Of a stretch of 64,000 nucleotides of DNA, positions 32,959-41,725 are shown in pieces; positions within the stretch are counted from its first letter, which is position 1, and the number at the start of each line of letters is the position of its first letter. Position numbers and translations under genes: made by a program. The DNA lies in NCBI GenBank assembly GCA_965216905.1, contig OZ244213.1, positions 1,798,001 through 1,862,000 of the forward strand. Direction: 5' to 3'. The stretch is from G965216905 sp965216905. GTDB taxonomy: Bacteria > Actinomycetota > Acidimicrobiia > Spongiisociales > ZC4RG35. The notes beneath the pieces are model-generated. The model was not told where the DNA came from. It saw nothing but the letters and a program-made list of their open reading frames with translations, and made no database searches.

Positions 32959-34356
32959 TCAGCCGTCGGTTTCGGGCACCGTCCGGGGGAGCTCCACCCG
33001 GAAGACGGTTCTGCCCGGTTCGGAGGTGACGCGGAGGTCGCCGCGGTGCTTGTCGACGACGATCGTGTAGCTGGTGTGCAGCCCGATGCCGGTTCCGGCT
33101 CCAGGCGGTTTGGTCGTGAAGAAGGAGTCGAAGATCTGGTCGACCACATCTGGAGGGATGCCCGGCCCGTTGTCCTCGACCTCGACCACCACGTGATCGG
33201 CGGTGTGGACAGCCCGGATGGTGATGACGCCGCGGTGCCCCTCCACACCGTGGATGGCGTCGGCGGCGTTGTCCAGCAAGTTCGTCCAGACCTGATTGAG
33301 TTCGCTTCCGAACGCCTGGATCCGGGGGAATTCCTCGGCGTACTGCCGGCGAACGTCGATACCGGTGAGCTTCGATTTCAAGATGAGGAGCGTGTCCTCG
33401 ATCCCGGCAAGGATGTCGACCTCCTGAACCGGAGCCTGGTCGAGGTATGAGTAGGACTTCAACGCCTTGACGATCGCCGACAGTCGCCGGGTTCCCTCCT
33501 CCACCTCGTACAGCAGGTCGGCCACTTCGTGTTCGGCACAGAGGACCTCGAACAGTGCTCCGGAGCGTGGCCCGGCCACGGCGACGATCTCGCCGATGTG
33601 CGCTGCCAGCCCCGACTCCACGACGACGGGTGCCACCCGCCATCCGTCGGGTACGCCTGCCGCGGCGAGGGAGTCCTCGACGGCGTCCTCGAGGTCGGAT
33701 CGTTCGATGGGCGTCAGCCGATCGCCGACACGTTCGGTCCCGGCCAGCGCGTCACGGAGGGCCTCGATGGCATCGACCTGGGCGGGATCGACCGCGCCCC
33801 ACAGACGCCGCTCTGCCCTCACCAGTTGGGTCACGGCCGCACGGAGCTGTTCGACGCCTCGATTGACGGCCGCGGCGGGGTTGTTCATCTCGTGCGCGAG
33901 CCCGGCGGTGAGCGTTCCCAGCTGGGCCATCCGTTGACTCTGAGTGAGCATCGCCTGGGTGGACTGCCAGCGTTCCCGCAGGACTCGGAACAAGGCGCGG
34001 ATGGCCCCGGCGCTCGTCTCCATCAAGGCATCGATCTCTGCCTTGGGAATCGAGAGCAGGGTGGACGGGGTTCGCGCTCGGGCGGTTGCCGAGCGGGGAA
34101 CGTCCTGGAGGAGGGACATCTCTCCGATCACGTCACCCGGCTTCCGGACCGCCAGCAATACATCGCGAGTACCGACCGATTTGAGGATCTCTATCTCTCC
34201 ATCGACGATGACGAACGCGGAGTGCCCCACCTCGCCTTCGGTCACCAAGACCTCACCGACCTCGAGCGTTATCGGTTCGGCGCGCTGCTCGAGCCGTTGG
34301 ATGTCTTCGTCGGACAGCTCTGTGAACAGAGGTACCGCCCGGAGCAGCGAGGCCAC
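32959..34356 (-). CDS. Sensor histidine kinase with N-terminal cyclic-nucleotide-binding domain
   Basis: The 465-residue soluble protein carries a cNMP-binding domain (residues 5-115: GEVLVTEGEVGHSAFVI, GDVIGEMSLLQDVPRSATA). A histidine kinase follows: phospho-acceptor His155 in AGLAHEMNNPAAA, N-box VWTNLLDNAADAI, VEDNGPGIP and GTGIGLHTSY. It has no membrane segment. The GTG start is two bases after the stop of the receiver/reductase fusion, which is the obvious partner. Confidence 0.88.
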   Translation of the reverse strand: MASLLRAVPLFTELSDEDIQRLEQRAEPITLEVGEVLVTEGEVGHSAFVIVDGEIEILKSVGTRDVLLAVRKPGDVIGEMSLLQDVPRSATARARTPSTLLSIPKAEIDALMETSAGAIRALFRVLRERWQSTQAMLTQSQRMAQLGTLTAGLAHEMNNPAAAVNRGVEQLRAAVTQLVRAERRLWGAVDPAQVDAIEALRDALAGTERVGDRLTPIERSDLEDAVEDSLAAAGVPDGWRVAPVVVESGLAAHIGEIVAVAGPRSGALFEVLCAEHEVADLLYEVEEGTRRLSAIVKALKSYSYLDQAPVQEVDILAGIEDTLLILKSKLTGIDVRRQYAEEFPRIQAFGSELNQVWTNLLDNAADAIHGVEGHRGVITIRAVHTADHVVVEVEDNGPGIPPDVVDQIFDSFFTTKPPGAGTGIGLHTSYTIVVDKHRGDLRVTSEPGRTVFRVELPRTVPETDG

Positions 34357-34357
34357 G

Positions 34358-36010
34358 TCAGACGGTCTCGAGGTACTTGTGGACCAGGCTCACGGCCACC
34401 GCACCCTGTCCCACCGCCGAGGCGACCCGTCGGACGACGCCTTCACGCACGTCGCCGGCTGCGAAGATCCCGGGGACGCTGGTCTCCATGAGGAACGGGT
34501 CGCGACGCAATGGCCACTCCGGCACCATGCGCCCGTCGATCCGCAGGTCGGGACCCGTGAGCACGAATCCGCGCTCGTTGCGAAGGACCACACCGTCGAG
34601 GAAGTCGGAGTGGGGCGCGGCCCCGACGAAGATGAACAGACCGGCCGCCTCCGCGGTCCGCTCCACGCCGGTCTCCCGATGGCGGACGACCAACGATTCG
34701 AGCCGTCCGTCTCCGGCGGCGTCGACGACCTCGGAGCCGAGGCTGACGTCGATGTTGTCGGTGGCAGCGATCCGGTCGACGAGGTACTGCGACATCCGAG
34801 CCTCGAGGGATCGTCCTCGAACGAGGACGGTCACCCGTCCCGCATACTTCGACAGCATCATCGCCGCCTGGCCCGCCGAGTTGGCGCCTCCCACCACGAA
34901 CACCTGCTCGCCGCGATAGGTGACGGCCTCCGATGGTGCCGCTCCGTAGTAGACGCCCGAGCCGACGAGATCCTCGACCGCATCGACGCCGAGGCGTCGG
35001 ATCGTCATCCCGGAGGCCACGATGAGCGCGCTGCACCCGAGACGCTGACCGTCCGAGAGCGTCACGGTCTTGACCGGATCGGAGACCTCGACCGAGGTCA
35101 CCTCCGGTCCGGTGAGGATCTCGGCCCCGAGCCGGAGGGCCTGCGAGGTCGCCCGGGTGGCCAGGTCTCCACCGCTGATGCCGGCGGGAAACCCCAGGTA
35201 GTTCTCGATGCGGGAGCTCGTCCCGGCCTGGCCACCGGTGGCAGCTCGTTCGACGAGGGCGGTCCGCAACCCTTCGGAGGCACCGTAGACACCGGCCCCC
35301 AATCCGGCCGGCCCCGCCCCGACGACGATCAGGTCGTAGAACGGGTTCTTTGCCTCGGTATGCAGCCCGACCGCCGTCGCCAGACGCCGGATGTCCGGTT
35401 GCGACAGTGAGGAACCGTCGGGAAGCAGGACGAGCGGCAGCTCACCGCCGGCGGCGTCGACGATCGTCCGGGCATCGACGTCACGTTCGAGGTCGTGGAA
35501 CCGGTACGGCACGCGGTTGCGGGCCAGGAAGTCCTTGACGGTGTGGGCGGCCGGAGACCAGCGCGTGTCGATGACACGAATCCCTTCGTACGGCGCCGGG
35601 TGGTTGGCGGTCCAGTCGTCGATGAGCTCATCGAGGATCGGATACAGTCGGTCCTCGGGCGGATCCCACGGCTTGAGCAGGTAGTGGTCGAGGCCGACGT
35701 CGTTGATGGCGGTGATCGCCGCCTCCGTATCGGCGTAGGCGGTCAGCAGTACCGTCTTGGCGTCGGGATAGCTCTCCTTGGCGTGGGCCAGGAACTCGGT
35801 CCCCGTCATCTCCGGCATTCGCTGGTCGGCGACCAGGACGGTGACGGTGTCGCCTCTCGCCTTGAGATCTCGCAGAGCCTCCAGGGCTTCCGGGCCGGAC
35901 GGAGCTCTGACGATGCGGTGGTTCTGTCCGTAGCGAGCGCGAAGGTCGCGGGCGACGGCTGCGAGCACCTGCGGGTCGTCGTCGACCGCGACGATGGCCA
36001 TCTTCCCCAT
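34358..36010 (-). CDS. Receiver domain fused to glutaredoxin-like and thioredoxin-reductase-like domains lacking redox cysteines
   Basis: The 550-residue protein has three parts. Residues 4-125 form a response-regulator receiver with Asp62 (ADQRMPEMTG), Thr90 and Lys113 (LLKPW). Residues 143-220 look like a glutaredoxin/thioredoxin fold, but WSPA (151-154) stands where CPYC would be. Residues 224-550 are a FAD/NAD(P)H thioredoxin-reductase-like domain with GAGPAG (231-236), GGANSAG (374-380) and FAAGD, but GAAP (356-359) replaces the CxxC. The only cysteine I count is Cys326. It probably uses NAD(P)H and flavin for signalling or another acceptor, controlled by phosphorylation from the adjacent kinase. 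Confidence 0.88.
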   Translation of the reverse strand: MGKMAIVAVDDDPQVLAAVARDLRARYGQNHRIVRAPSGPEALEALRDLKARGDTVTVLVADQRMPEMTGTEFLAHAKESYPDAKTVLLTAYADTEAAITAINDVGLDHYLLKPWDPPEDRLYPILDELIDDWTANHPAPYEGIRVIDTRWSPAAHTVKDFLARNRVPYRFHDLERDVDARTIVDAAGGELPLVLLPDGSSLSQPDIRRLATAVGLHTEAKNPFYDLIVVGAGPAGLGAGVYGASEGLRTALVERAATGGQAGTSSRIENYLGFPAGISGGDLATRATSQALRLGAEILTGPEVTSVEVSDPVKTVTLSDGQRLGCSALIVASGMTIRRLGVDAVEDLVGSGVYYGAAPSEAVTYRGEQVFVVGGANSAGQAAMMLSKYAGRVTVLVRGRSLEARMSQYLVDRIAATDNIDVSLGSEVVDAAGDGRLESLVVRHRETGVERTAEAAGLFIFVGAAPHSDFLDGVVLRNERGFVLTGPDLRIDGRMVPEWPLRRDPFLMETSVPGIFAAGDVREGVVRRVASAVGQGAVAVSLVHKYLETV

Positions 36011-36057
36011 ACTTCAGAGTGTGCCATGGCGGCACCGTCCGCGTCGGGCGCAGGGAG

Positions 36058-36792
36058 TCAGCGGTTGGGGAGCCCGAGGTTCGTGGTGTCCGATTGCGGC
36101 AGCAGCGGGATCGAGCCGACCCAACCCTGGCGGGAAAGAAGCCGGATCATGCCCTCGATGAACAGAAGGACTCCCACCATCTCCGCAAACTCCTCGAGAT
36201 GGGCGATCAGTCCGGAGGATGCGGTGCCGGCCCCGTCGTCGAGCAGGGCTGCTCCCAGCATTTCCAACCCGACTGCTCCGAGCACGAACACGAATCCGCC
36301 GACGATCACCAGCCGCCGGATATCGGGGTCCAGTCGATTCAGCCATTTCCAGTAGGTGGCCGCCAACAGGACGACCAGCGGAATCGCCACCAGCACCCAT
36401 GAGTAGTAGAGGAGCCCGGACGAGACGTCGAACGTCTCGCGCAGCGGCTCGTTCAGGAGTTCGTGGATGGTGGCGGTCTCGTCGATCGACATGTACAGCA
36501 GGCCTCCGGCCAGGCCTGCCCAGCGCCACCGGGTGCGTCGTCCTTCGGAGGTGGTCAGGCGGTGGGCGGTGAAGGCGAGGAGCGCGGCGACCAGCAGCAG
36601 CAGCGAGGAGAACCAAGTCGGAACGGATCGGTCTCTCACGACGTTGAAGGTGTTCGCCATCTGGTCGAGCAGGCCGTCGTCGATGTCCAGCACCGCCACG
36701 AGCCCGTTGAGCACCAGGCTCACCAGGGTGAGCCCCAGCGCGATCATCCCCAGCCGTCGAACCAGCGTCGAACGTGGCGTCGAAGAAGACAC
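36058..36792 (-). CDS. Polytopic membrane protein of unknown function
   Basis: The 244-residue product has about six hydrophobic segments and conserved-looking polar patches (MSIDETATIHE between helices, EEFAEMVGVLLFIEG near the end). I do not recognise a characterised family. The GTG at 36792 with a G-rich tract upstream is my preferred start, since the longer frame begins with residues of low coding character. It is upstream of and 47 bases from the receiver/reductase start region on the same strand. Confidence 0.65.
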   Translation of the reverse strand: MSSSTPRSTLVRRLGMIALGLTLVSLVLNGLVAVLDIDDGLLDQMANTFNVVRDRSVPTWFSSLLLLVAALLAFTAHRLTTSEGRRTRWRWAGLAGGLLYMSIDETATIHELLNEPLRETFDVSSGLLYYSWVLVAIPLVVLLAATYWKWLNRLDPDIRRLVIVGGFVFVLGAVGLEMLGAALLDDGAGTASSGLIAHLEEFAEMVGVLLFIEGMIRLLSRQGWVGSIPLLPQSDTTNLGLPNR

Positions 36793-36910
36793 AGGACTGA
36801 ACCCCCCCGGGTGGTCTTCGCAGCAGCCTATCGGCCGGTCTCGCCGCCACAAGGGCGGCCGCGGTTCGAGCGTCTCACTCAGCCCTTCGGCGGGACGTCC
36901 GATCGGCACC

Positions 36911-37099
36911 TCAACTCGCGAGGGCCCGAGTGGGAATGCGCTCCAACTCGACGGCCGGATCGGGGTGACGCAGGTCGATGACGAGCGAGCCGATGGTGGC
37001 GTCGAGCCCGTGGGATGAGCAGTAGTGGTCCCCGGCGATAATGACCATCGACGGCTTCCTGCATCTCCGACACGTGTGAGTCACATCAGTGTGATTCAT
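36911..37099 (-). CDS. Small zinc-ribbon-like protein
   Basis: The 62-residue product contains CRRCRKP and, 20 residues on, YCSSH, a possible C-x2-C/C-x2-H metal knuckle. The ATG at 37099 opens shortly before the first pair; a longer frame upstream lacks a plausible start context. It is divergent from the SixA gene across a 112-base gap that is less GC-rich than its surroundings and probably holds both promoters. Function is unknown. Confidence 0.5.
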   Translation of the reverse strand: MNHTDVTHTCRRCRKPSMVIIAGDHYCSSHGLDATIGSLVIDLRHPDPAVELERIPTRALAS

Positions 37100-37211
37100 G
37101 TCCCAGATATCGTCGTCCGGGGCGGGGAGTGAAGTCCTTTTCTCGTTTTTCGCGATTTCGGTTCTCGCCGCCACTCCCACCACGAGTTGGTCGTTCGGTA
37201 CGCTCAACGGT

Positions 37212-37703
37212 GTGAAGACCCTCTTGTTGATGCGACACGGCAAGTCTGACTGGGAGGCCGACTACGACGCCGACCATGAGCGGCCCCTCAACAAGCGGGG
37301 TGTCAGGAGCGCCAAGGTCATGGGCGAAGTGCTGGCGGAGCGGGGACTCGATCCGCAGGCCGTGATCAGCTCGACGGCCGTGCGAGCCCGGACCACCGCC
37401 GAGCTGGCGGCGGAGGCGGGCGGATGGCGGGGTCCGCTCACCCTCGACCGTCGGCTGTACGAGGCAGCTCCGTCCACCGTCATCGAGGTGGCGTCGGCCG
37501 CCGGCAACGTCGATCGACTGATGCTGGTCGGCCACCAGCCCACCTGGGGGGCGACCGTGCACCGGCTCACCGACGAGTTCGTCGAAGTGAAGACGGCCAC
37601 CGTCGTGGTGATCGAAGCCGACCTCGAGTCTTGGGTCGAACTCTCGCCCGGCATGGGACGTTTGATCGAGGTGCTGAACCCTCGGGACTTTCTCGGCCGC
37701 TGA
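37212..37703 (+). CDS. SixA-like phosphohistidine phosphatase
   Basis: The 163-residue protein is a compact histidine phosphatase: catalytic LLMRHGKSDW, then ERPLNKRG, SSTAVRARTTAE and the second catalytic His in VGHQPTW. SixA-type enzymes dephosphorylate phosphohistidine proteins; actinobacterial homologues are generally of unproven substrate. The GTG at 37212 begins just before the first catalytic strand. Confidence 0.88.
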   Translation: MKTLLLMRHGKSDWEADYDADHERPLNKRGVRSAKVMGEVLAERGLDPQAVISSTAVRARTTAELAAEAGGWRGPLTLDRRLYEAAPSTVIEVASAAGNVDRLMLVGHQPTWGATVHRLTDEFVEVKTATVVVIEADLESWVELSPGMGRLIEVLNPRDFLGR

Positions 37704-37719
37704 GCCGCGAGCTCAGCGA

Positions 37720-38106
37720 TCAGCGTCCGGACACGAGCTGGATGAGGTTGCCACAGGTGTCGTCGAAGACCGCGGTGGTGTGCTCGCCCACCTCGACCGG
37801 CTCCTGGGTGAACACCACGCCCCGGTCGGTCAGCCGCCGGTGCTCGGCGACGACGTCGTCCACGGCGAAAGAGGCCATCGGAATCCCGTCGGCCACCAGC
37901 GCGTCTCGGTAGGGCCCCACCGCCGGGTGATCGGCGGGCTCCAACAGGAGCTCGATGGCGGCCGGGTTGTCCGGCTCGGCCACGGTCAGCCACCGGAACT
38001 CACCAACCGGGAGCTCCGTCCGCTTCTCGAAGCCGAGCACGTCGGTGTAGAACGCCAGGGCCGATTCCTGGTCGTCGACGAACACACTGGTGATGTGGAT
38101 CCTCAA
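37720..38106 (-). CDS. VOC family (glyoxalase-like) protein
   Basis: The 128-residue single-domain protein has the vicinal-oxygen-chelate repeat: ITSVFVDDQESALAFYTDVLGF in the first half and a DDTCGNLIQLV end strand. The ligand or substrate is unknown. The start is a TTG at 38106 with a strong AGGAGG six bases ahead. That ribosome site lies in the second unit of a 17-base duplication shared with the sulfotransferase end. Confidence 0.82.
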   Translation of the reverse strand: MRIHITSVFVDDQESALAFYTDVLGFEKRTELPVGEFRWLTVAEPDNPAAIELLLEPADHPAVGPYRDALVADGIPMASFAVDDVVAEHRRLTDRGVVFTQEPVEVGEHTTAVFDDTCGNLIQLVSGR

Positions 38107-38113
38107 GTCGTCC

Positions 38114-38147
38114 TCCTCGTCAAGTGGGCCTCCTCGTCAAGTGGGCC
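38114..38147. repeat. 17-base tandem duplication at the sulfotransferase/VOC junction
   Basis: TCCTCGTCAAGTGGGCC is present twice in direct succession (38114-38130, 38131-38147). On the minus strand one copy carries the sulfotransferase stop codon and the other supplies the ribosome binding site of the VOC gene. Confidence 0.85.
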
Positions 38148-39069
38148 GACGCCGATGTGCGTGGTCGGGGTCGAGCACCCAGCCTGCCGCGGCCGCTCCC
38201 ACCAGGCTGCGGAACCGGTCCTCGAACGCGGCGATCTCTTCGGTGGCCAGCAATCGGCTCCAGTCTCTCCTGCCACCGCTTCGAAAGAATCGATTGGCTG
38301 ATCTCCACACGCCCAACTCGGCATCAGGTGCAAGGTGCTCCGCCCGGGAGCGCATGCTCGTGAACGTGGCCGCCTCCACCATGTCGGCGATGGTCTCCGG
38401 GGAGTGGTCGACCTCGAGAATCTCTGCCAACCGCCGCACCTGACCGTCGAGGTCGGTGAGGAGGTCGTCGAAATGGAACAGATGGAGATTCGGACGGCCC
38501 CTCGCCTCCCAGTACTGGCGGACCTGATCGGAGAAGGCGGCCAGACTCTCCAGTCCGGTGCCGCGGTGCGGGGCTTCGTGGGCGATCCACCACCGGAGGT
38601 ATTCGCCCGGTTCAGCCGGACCTTCGTCTGGTTCGGCTTCCCAGTCGAAGTCGCCGATCGCATGTTCGGAGCGAAGGGCATGAGTTTGGGACCCGTCGAT
38701 GTTGTGGAAATGGTCGAGCGATGACAGTGCGACTTGCAGCGGGTGCCGAACGGCGGCGATGTACGTGACGTCGTCCGACCAGGGGAGTCCGTCGAGCGGG
38801 GTATGCGTCTTGAGGAACCGCCGATGTTGCTGAGCAGCCAGACTCGCCCGCACCTCGTCGAGGGGACGGATCTGCATGTCCAGCCAGGGCGATAGCTCGC
38901 TGAGTGGCCGTCCCAGATCCACTCGGCCGAGCAGCAGCATGCCCACGATGTTCTGTAGCCACGTGGTTCCGCACTTCCCCGGGGTGGTGATGACCACGTC
39001 TCCCGGGCGGAGGTCGAATCCCTTCCACCGCGCCGAGTCGGCGATGAAACCCTGGTACCTGGCGAGCAC
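38137..39069 (-). CDS. PAPS-dependent sulfotransferase
   Basis: The 310-residue protein has the sulfotransferase 5'-phosphosulfate loop (TTPGKCGTTWLQ near residue 30) and the 3'-phosphate site (AVRHPLQVALSSL). It also has FHFDDLLTD and a C-terminal FRSGGRRDW region similar to the family GxxGxW-type loop. It transfers sulfate from PAPS to an unknown acceptor. I prefer the GTG at 39069, 17 bases after the upstream gene; the frame stays open further back but overlaps the YbdK gene. Confidence 0.85.
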   Translation of the reverse strand: MLARYQGFIADSARWKGFDLRPGDVVITTPGKCGTTWLQNIVGMLLLGRVDLGRPLSELSPWLDMQIRPLDEVRASLAAQQHRRFLKTHTPLDGLPWSDDVTYIAAVRHPLQVALSSLDHFHNIDGSQTHALRSEHAIGDFDWEAEPDEGPAEPGEYLRWWIAHEAPHRGTGLESLAAFSDQVRQYWEARGRPNLHLFHFDDLLTDLDGQVRRLAEILEVDHSPETIADMVEAATFTSMRSRAEHLAPDAELGVWRSANRFFRSGGRRDWSRLLATEEIAAFEDRFRSLVGAAAAGWVLDPDHAHRRRPT

Positions 39070-39086
39070 CGTTGCCGGTTCCGCTC

Positions 39087-40226
39087 TCAGTGGATGTCGC
39101 GTTTGGTGTCGTCGATCAGTTCGTCGACCACTCTTTGCAGCGCCTCCTCGGCAGAGGCTCCCGCCTCGAGGGCCGCCTCGTACGTCTTGACCTGACGCTC
39201 GGCGGAGGTGCCACCCTGGACGATCGTCCGCAGGTGCTCGATCTCTTTGACCGAGTCGAGCGCCTCGGCGTCGGGGCGGAGGAGTTCGATGAGCTCGTCG
39301 ACGAGGTCCGGGAACGCGATCAGTTCCGAGGCGCCGAAGTCCATCATCGAGCCCTCGATTCCGTACCGCTGGGCTCGCCACACGTTCTCGGTGATCAGCA
39401 TGTTGGCGTAGCTGCGCCACCGCTGGTTCTCCCGCCGGAGCCGGAACAGCATGTGCAGCAGGCAGCGGTAGAGCGCGGCGATGGCCACGGCATCTTCCCA
39501 ACGGGTGCAGATGTCGGAGGCGCGCATCTCCAGTGTCGGGTAGCGGACCGACGGACGGATGTCCCACCAGAGTTTCGAAGCGTCCTCGATCAAGCCCGCC
39601 GACACCAGGACGTCCACATGCCGCTGATACTCGGACCAGCTGGCGAAGGTATCGGGGAGCCCGGTGCGCGGGAGGGTTCGGAACACGTTCGTCCGGTAGC
39701 TCTTGAGTCCGGTGTTGCGACTCCCCCAGAACGGCGAGGACGTCGACAGCGCCAAGAGGTGGGGGAGAAAGTATCGGACCTGTTCCATGAGGTCGATCCG
39801 CAGGTCGGGGTCCTCGATGGCGACGTGAACGTGCATACCGCAGATGACCAGTCGGTGCCCCACCACCGCCATCTCCTGGGCGAGCATCTGGTAGCGGTCG
39901 GCTTCGGTGTGTCGCTGCTCCCACCACAAGGCGAAGGGATGTGTCGAGGCGGCGATGATGGCCGCGCCGTGATCGGCGGCTGCGGCATGGATGGCACGTC
40001 TCTTCGATCGGAGATCCTTGGTGACTCCGGCGATCGTCTCGTGTGGTGCGGTGGCGATCTCGATCTGTGCACGTAACAACTCGGGCATCACCGCCGATCC
40101 CAAGGCCTCCTTCGCCTGGTCCCACAGACCGGCGTCGGGTTCGACGACCAGATTGCGGGTCTCGAGATCGACGAGGAGGTACTCCTCCTCGATACCGACG
40201 GTGAAAGAGGGTGTGTTGACGGCCAT
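39087..40226 (-). CDS. YbdK-type carboxylate-amine ligase (glutamate--cysteine ligase 2 family)
   Basis: The 379-residue protein has the N-terminal VGIEEEYLLVD, ICGMHVHVAIED, the SSPFWGSRNTGLKSYR segment and LEMRASDICT, all typical of the YbdK family. Members show weak gamma-glutamylcysteine ligase activity; in actinobacteria the true substrate is often uncertain. The ATG at 40226 is the conserved start. The sulfotransferase follows closely. Confidence 0.88.
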   Translation of the reverse strand: MAVNTPSFTVGIEEEYLLVDLETRNLVVEPDAGLWDQAKEALGSAVMPELLRAQIEIATAPHETIAGVTKDLRSKRRAIHAAAADHGAAIIAASTHPFALWWEQRHTEADRYQMLAQEMAVVGHRLVICGMHVHVAIEDPDLRIDLMEQVRYFLPHLLALSTSSPFWGSRNTGLKSYRTNVFRTLPRTGLPDTFASWSEYQRHVDVLVSAGLIEDASKLWWDIRPSVRYPTLEMRASDICTRWEDAVAIAALYRCLLHMLFRLRRENQRWRSYANMLITENVWRAQRYGIEGSMMDFGASELIAFPDLVDELIELLRPDAEALDSVKEIEHLRTIVQGGTSAERQVKTYEAALEAGASAEEALQRVVDELIDDTKRDIH

Positions 40227-40277
40227 GGATTCGTGACCATACCGACGCGAGGTTCCCGGCGTCGGCCGGAACGATGG

Positions 40278-40883
40278 TCACCGATGGCGGGCTGCCACGG
40301 CCAGACGTGACCGTTGGGCGGCCTCCCGAACGTGGCAGCCGGCCAGGTGATCGTTCACGAGTCCCATCGCCTGCATGAACGCGTAGGCGGTGGTCGGTCC
40401 CACGAATCGGAATCCACGTCGCCGCAGGTCCTTGGCGAGCTCGGTGGAGGCCGGGGTCGTGGCCTCGATCGCTCGAGGAGCGACGTCGGATAGATCGGCG
40501 TAGCCCCAGAAATATCGAGCCAGCGAACCGAACTCGGCCTGGGTCTCGAGCGCGATCGCGGCATTCGAGATCGCCGCTCTGATCTTCTTCTGGTTGCGGA
40601 CGATGCCGGTGTCGGCCATCAGCCGCTCCACGTCGGCCTCGGCGAATCCGGCGACCACCGACGGGTCGAATGCGGCGAAGGCCCTCCGAAACCCTTCGCG
40701 TTTTCGAAGGATGGTCAGCCATGACAGCCCGGACTGAAACCCTTCCAGGGTCAACTTCTCGTAGAGGCGGTGGTCGTCGTCGACGCCGAAGCCCCATTCG
40801 GTGTCGTGGTAGTGCTCATAATCGGGGGTGGAAGCTCCCCACCAGCAACGGTCGCGTCCGTCGGCTCCGGTGGTCAGTTCCAT
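40278..40883 (-). CDS. tag: DNA-3-methyladenine glycosylase I
   Basis: Tag excises 3-methyladenine from alkylated DNA. The 201-residue protein has RCWWG, YHDTEWG, LEGFQSGLSWLTIL-KRE, IVRNQKKI and GLVNDHLAGC, which include the expected zinc ligands and base-binding aromatic residues. The ATG at 40883 is followed shortly by the conserved CWW. It is divergent from the SDR gene with 57 bases between starts. Confidence 0.93.
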   Translation of the reverse strand: MELTTGADGRDRCWWGASTPDYEHYHDTEWGFGVDDDHRLYEKLTLEGFQSGLSWLTILRKREGFRRAFAAFDPSVVAGFAEADVERLMADTGIVRNQKKIRAAISNAAIALETQAEFGSLARYFWGYADLSDVAPRAIEATTPASTELAKDLRRRGFRFVGPTTAYAFMQAMGLVNDHLAGCHVREAAQRSRLAVAARHR

Positions 40884-40940
40884 TCCCCCAGGCTACCGAT
40901 GCAGCGGTTACCGTCGCAGAGCGCGAGTCGAGGAGGCTGC

Positions 40941-41681
40941 TTGCCAAACGCACCTTTGGCCAAACCGGTGGCGATGGTCACCGGGGGCGCGTCGGGTATC
41001 GGTCGAGCCACCTGCGAACTCCTGGCGGACGACATGATCGTGCTGGTCGCCGATATCGACGGCGACGGAGCGAACGACGTGGCAGCCGGTCTCCGCGATG
41101 GCCGTGGGGTGGCGATGGATGTGTCCCAACCCGGCGCGGTCGCGGAGGTCGTGGATCGCGTGATCACCCTCATCGGGCCTCCGACCGTGTTGGTCAACGC
41201 GGCGGGGTGGGATCGCATCACCCGGTTCGTCGACAGCGATCCTGCTTTCTGGAACCGGGTCCTCGACATCAATCTGCGAGGGCCGATCGCCGTCACCCAC
41301 GCAGTGCTCCCGGGGATGATCGAGGCGGGCGGGGGTTCAATCGTCAACATCGCCTCGGATGCGGGACGGGTGGGGTCCTCCGGCGAGGTGGTCTACTCGG
41401 CGGCCAAAGGCGGGTTGATCGCATTCACCAAGGCCCTCGCCAAGGAGGTCGCCCGGCACTCCATTCGGGTCAATTGTGTTGCCCCGGGGCCGACGCAGAC
41501 ACCGTTCCTGGAGATCTTCGACGACGAGTCGGTGAAGATCCTCGACGCCATGAAGCGGCTCACACCACTGCGGAAGTTCGCCACTCCGGCCGACATCGCC
41601 CAGGCCGTCGGCTACTTCGTCTCCGCCACCCACGTCACCGGCCAGACATTGTCCGTATCCGGCGGACTGACGATGGTGTGA
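40941..41681 (+). CDS. Short-chain dehydrogenase/reductase
   Basis: The 246-residue NAD(P)H enzyme has the cofactor loop TGGASGIGRA, the DVS motif, NAAG, the catalytic Ser in NIASDAG and the Tyr/Lys of VYSAAK, and a C-terminal GQTLSVSGG. It most resembles 3-oxoacyl-ACP-reductase-like SDRs. The start is a TTG at 40941, five bases after a perfect AGGAGG; no ATG lies nearby before the cofactor loop. Confidence 0.87.
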   Translation: MPNAPLAKPVAMVTGGASGIGRATCELLADDMIVLVADIDGDGANDVAAGLRDGRGVAMDVSQPGAVAEVVDRVITLIGPPTVLVNAAGWDRITRFVDSDPAFWNRVLDINLRGPIAVTHAVLPGMIEAGGGSIVNIASDAGRVGSSGEVVYSAAKGGLIAFTKALAKEVARHSIRVNCVAPGPTQTPFLEIFDDESVKILDAMKRLTPLRKFATPADIAQAVGYFVSATHVTGQTLSVSGGLTMV

Positions 41682-41725
41682 CGCTCGGGCGGAACCCGGC
41701 TGGGGGCCCGGTACGTTTGAGGACC

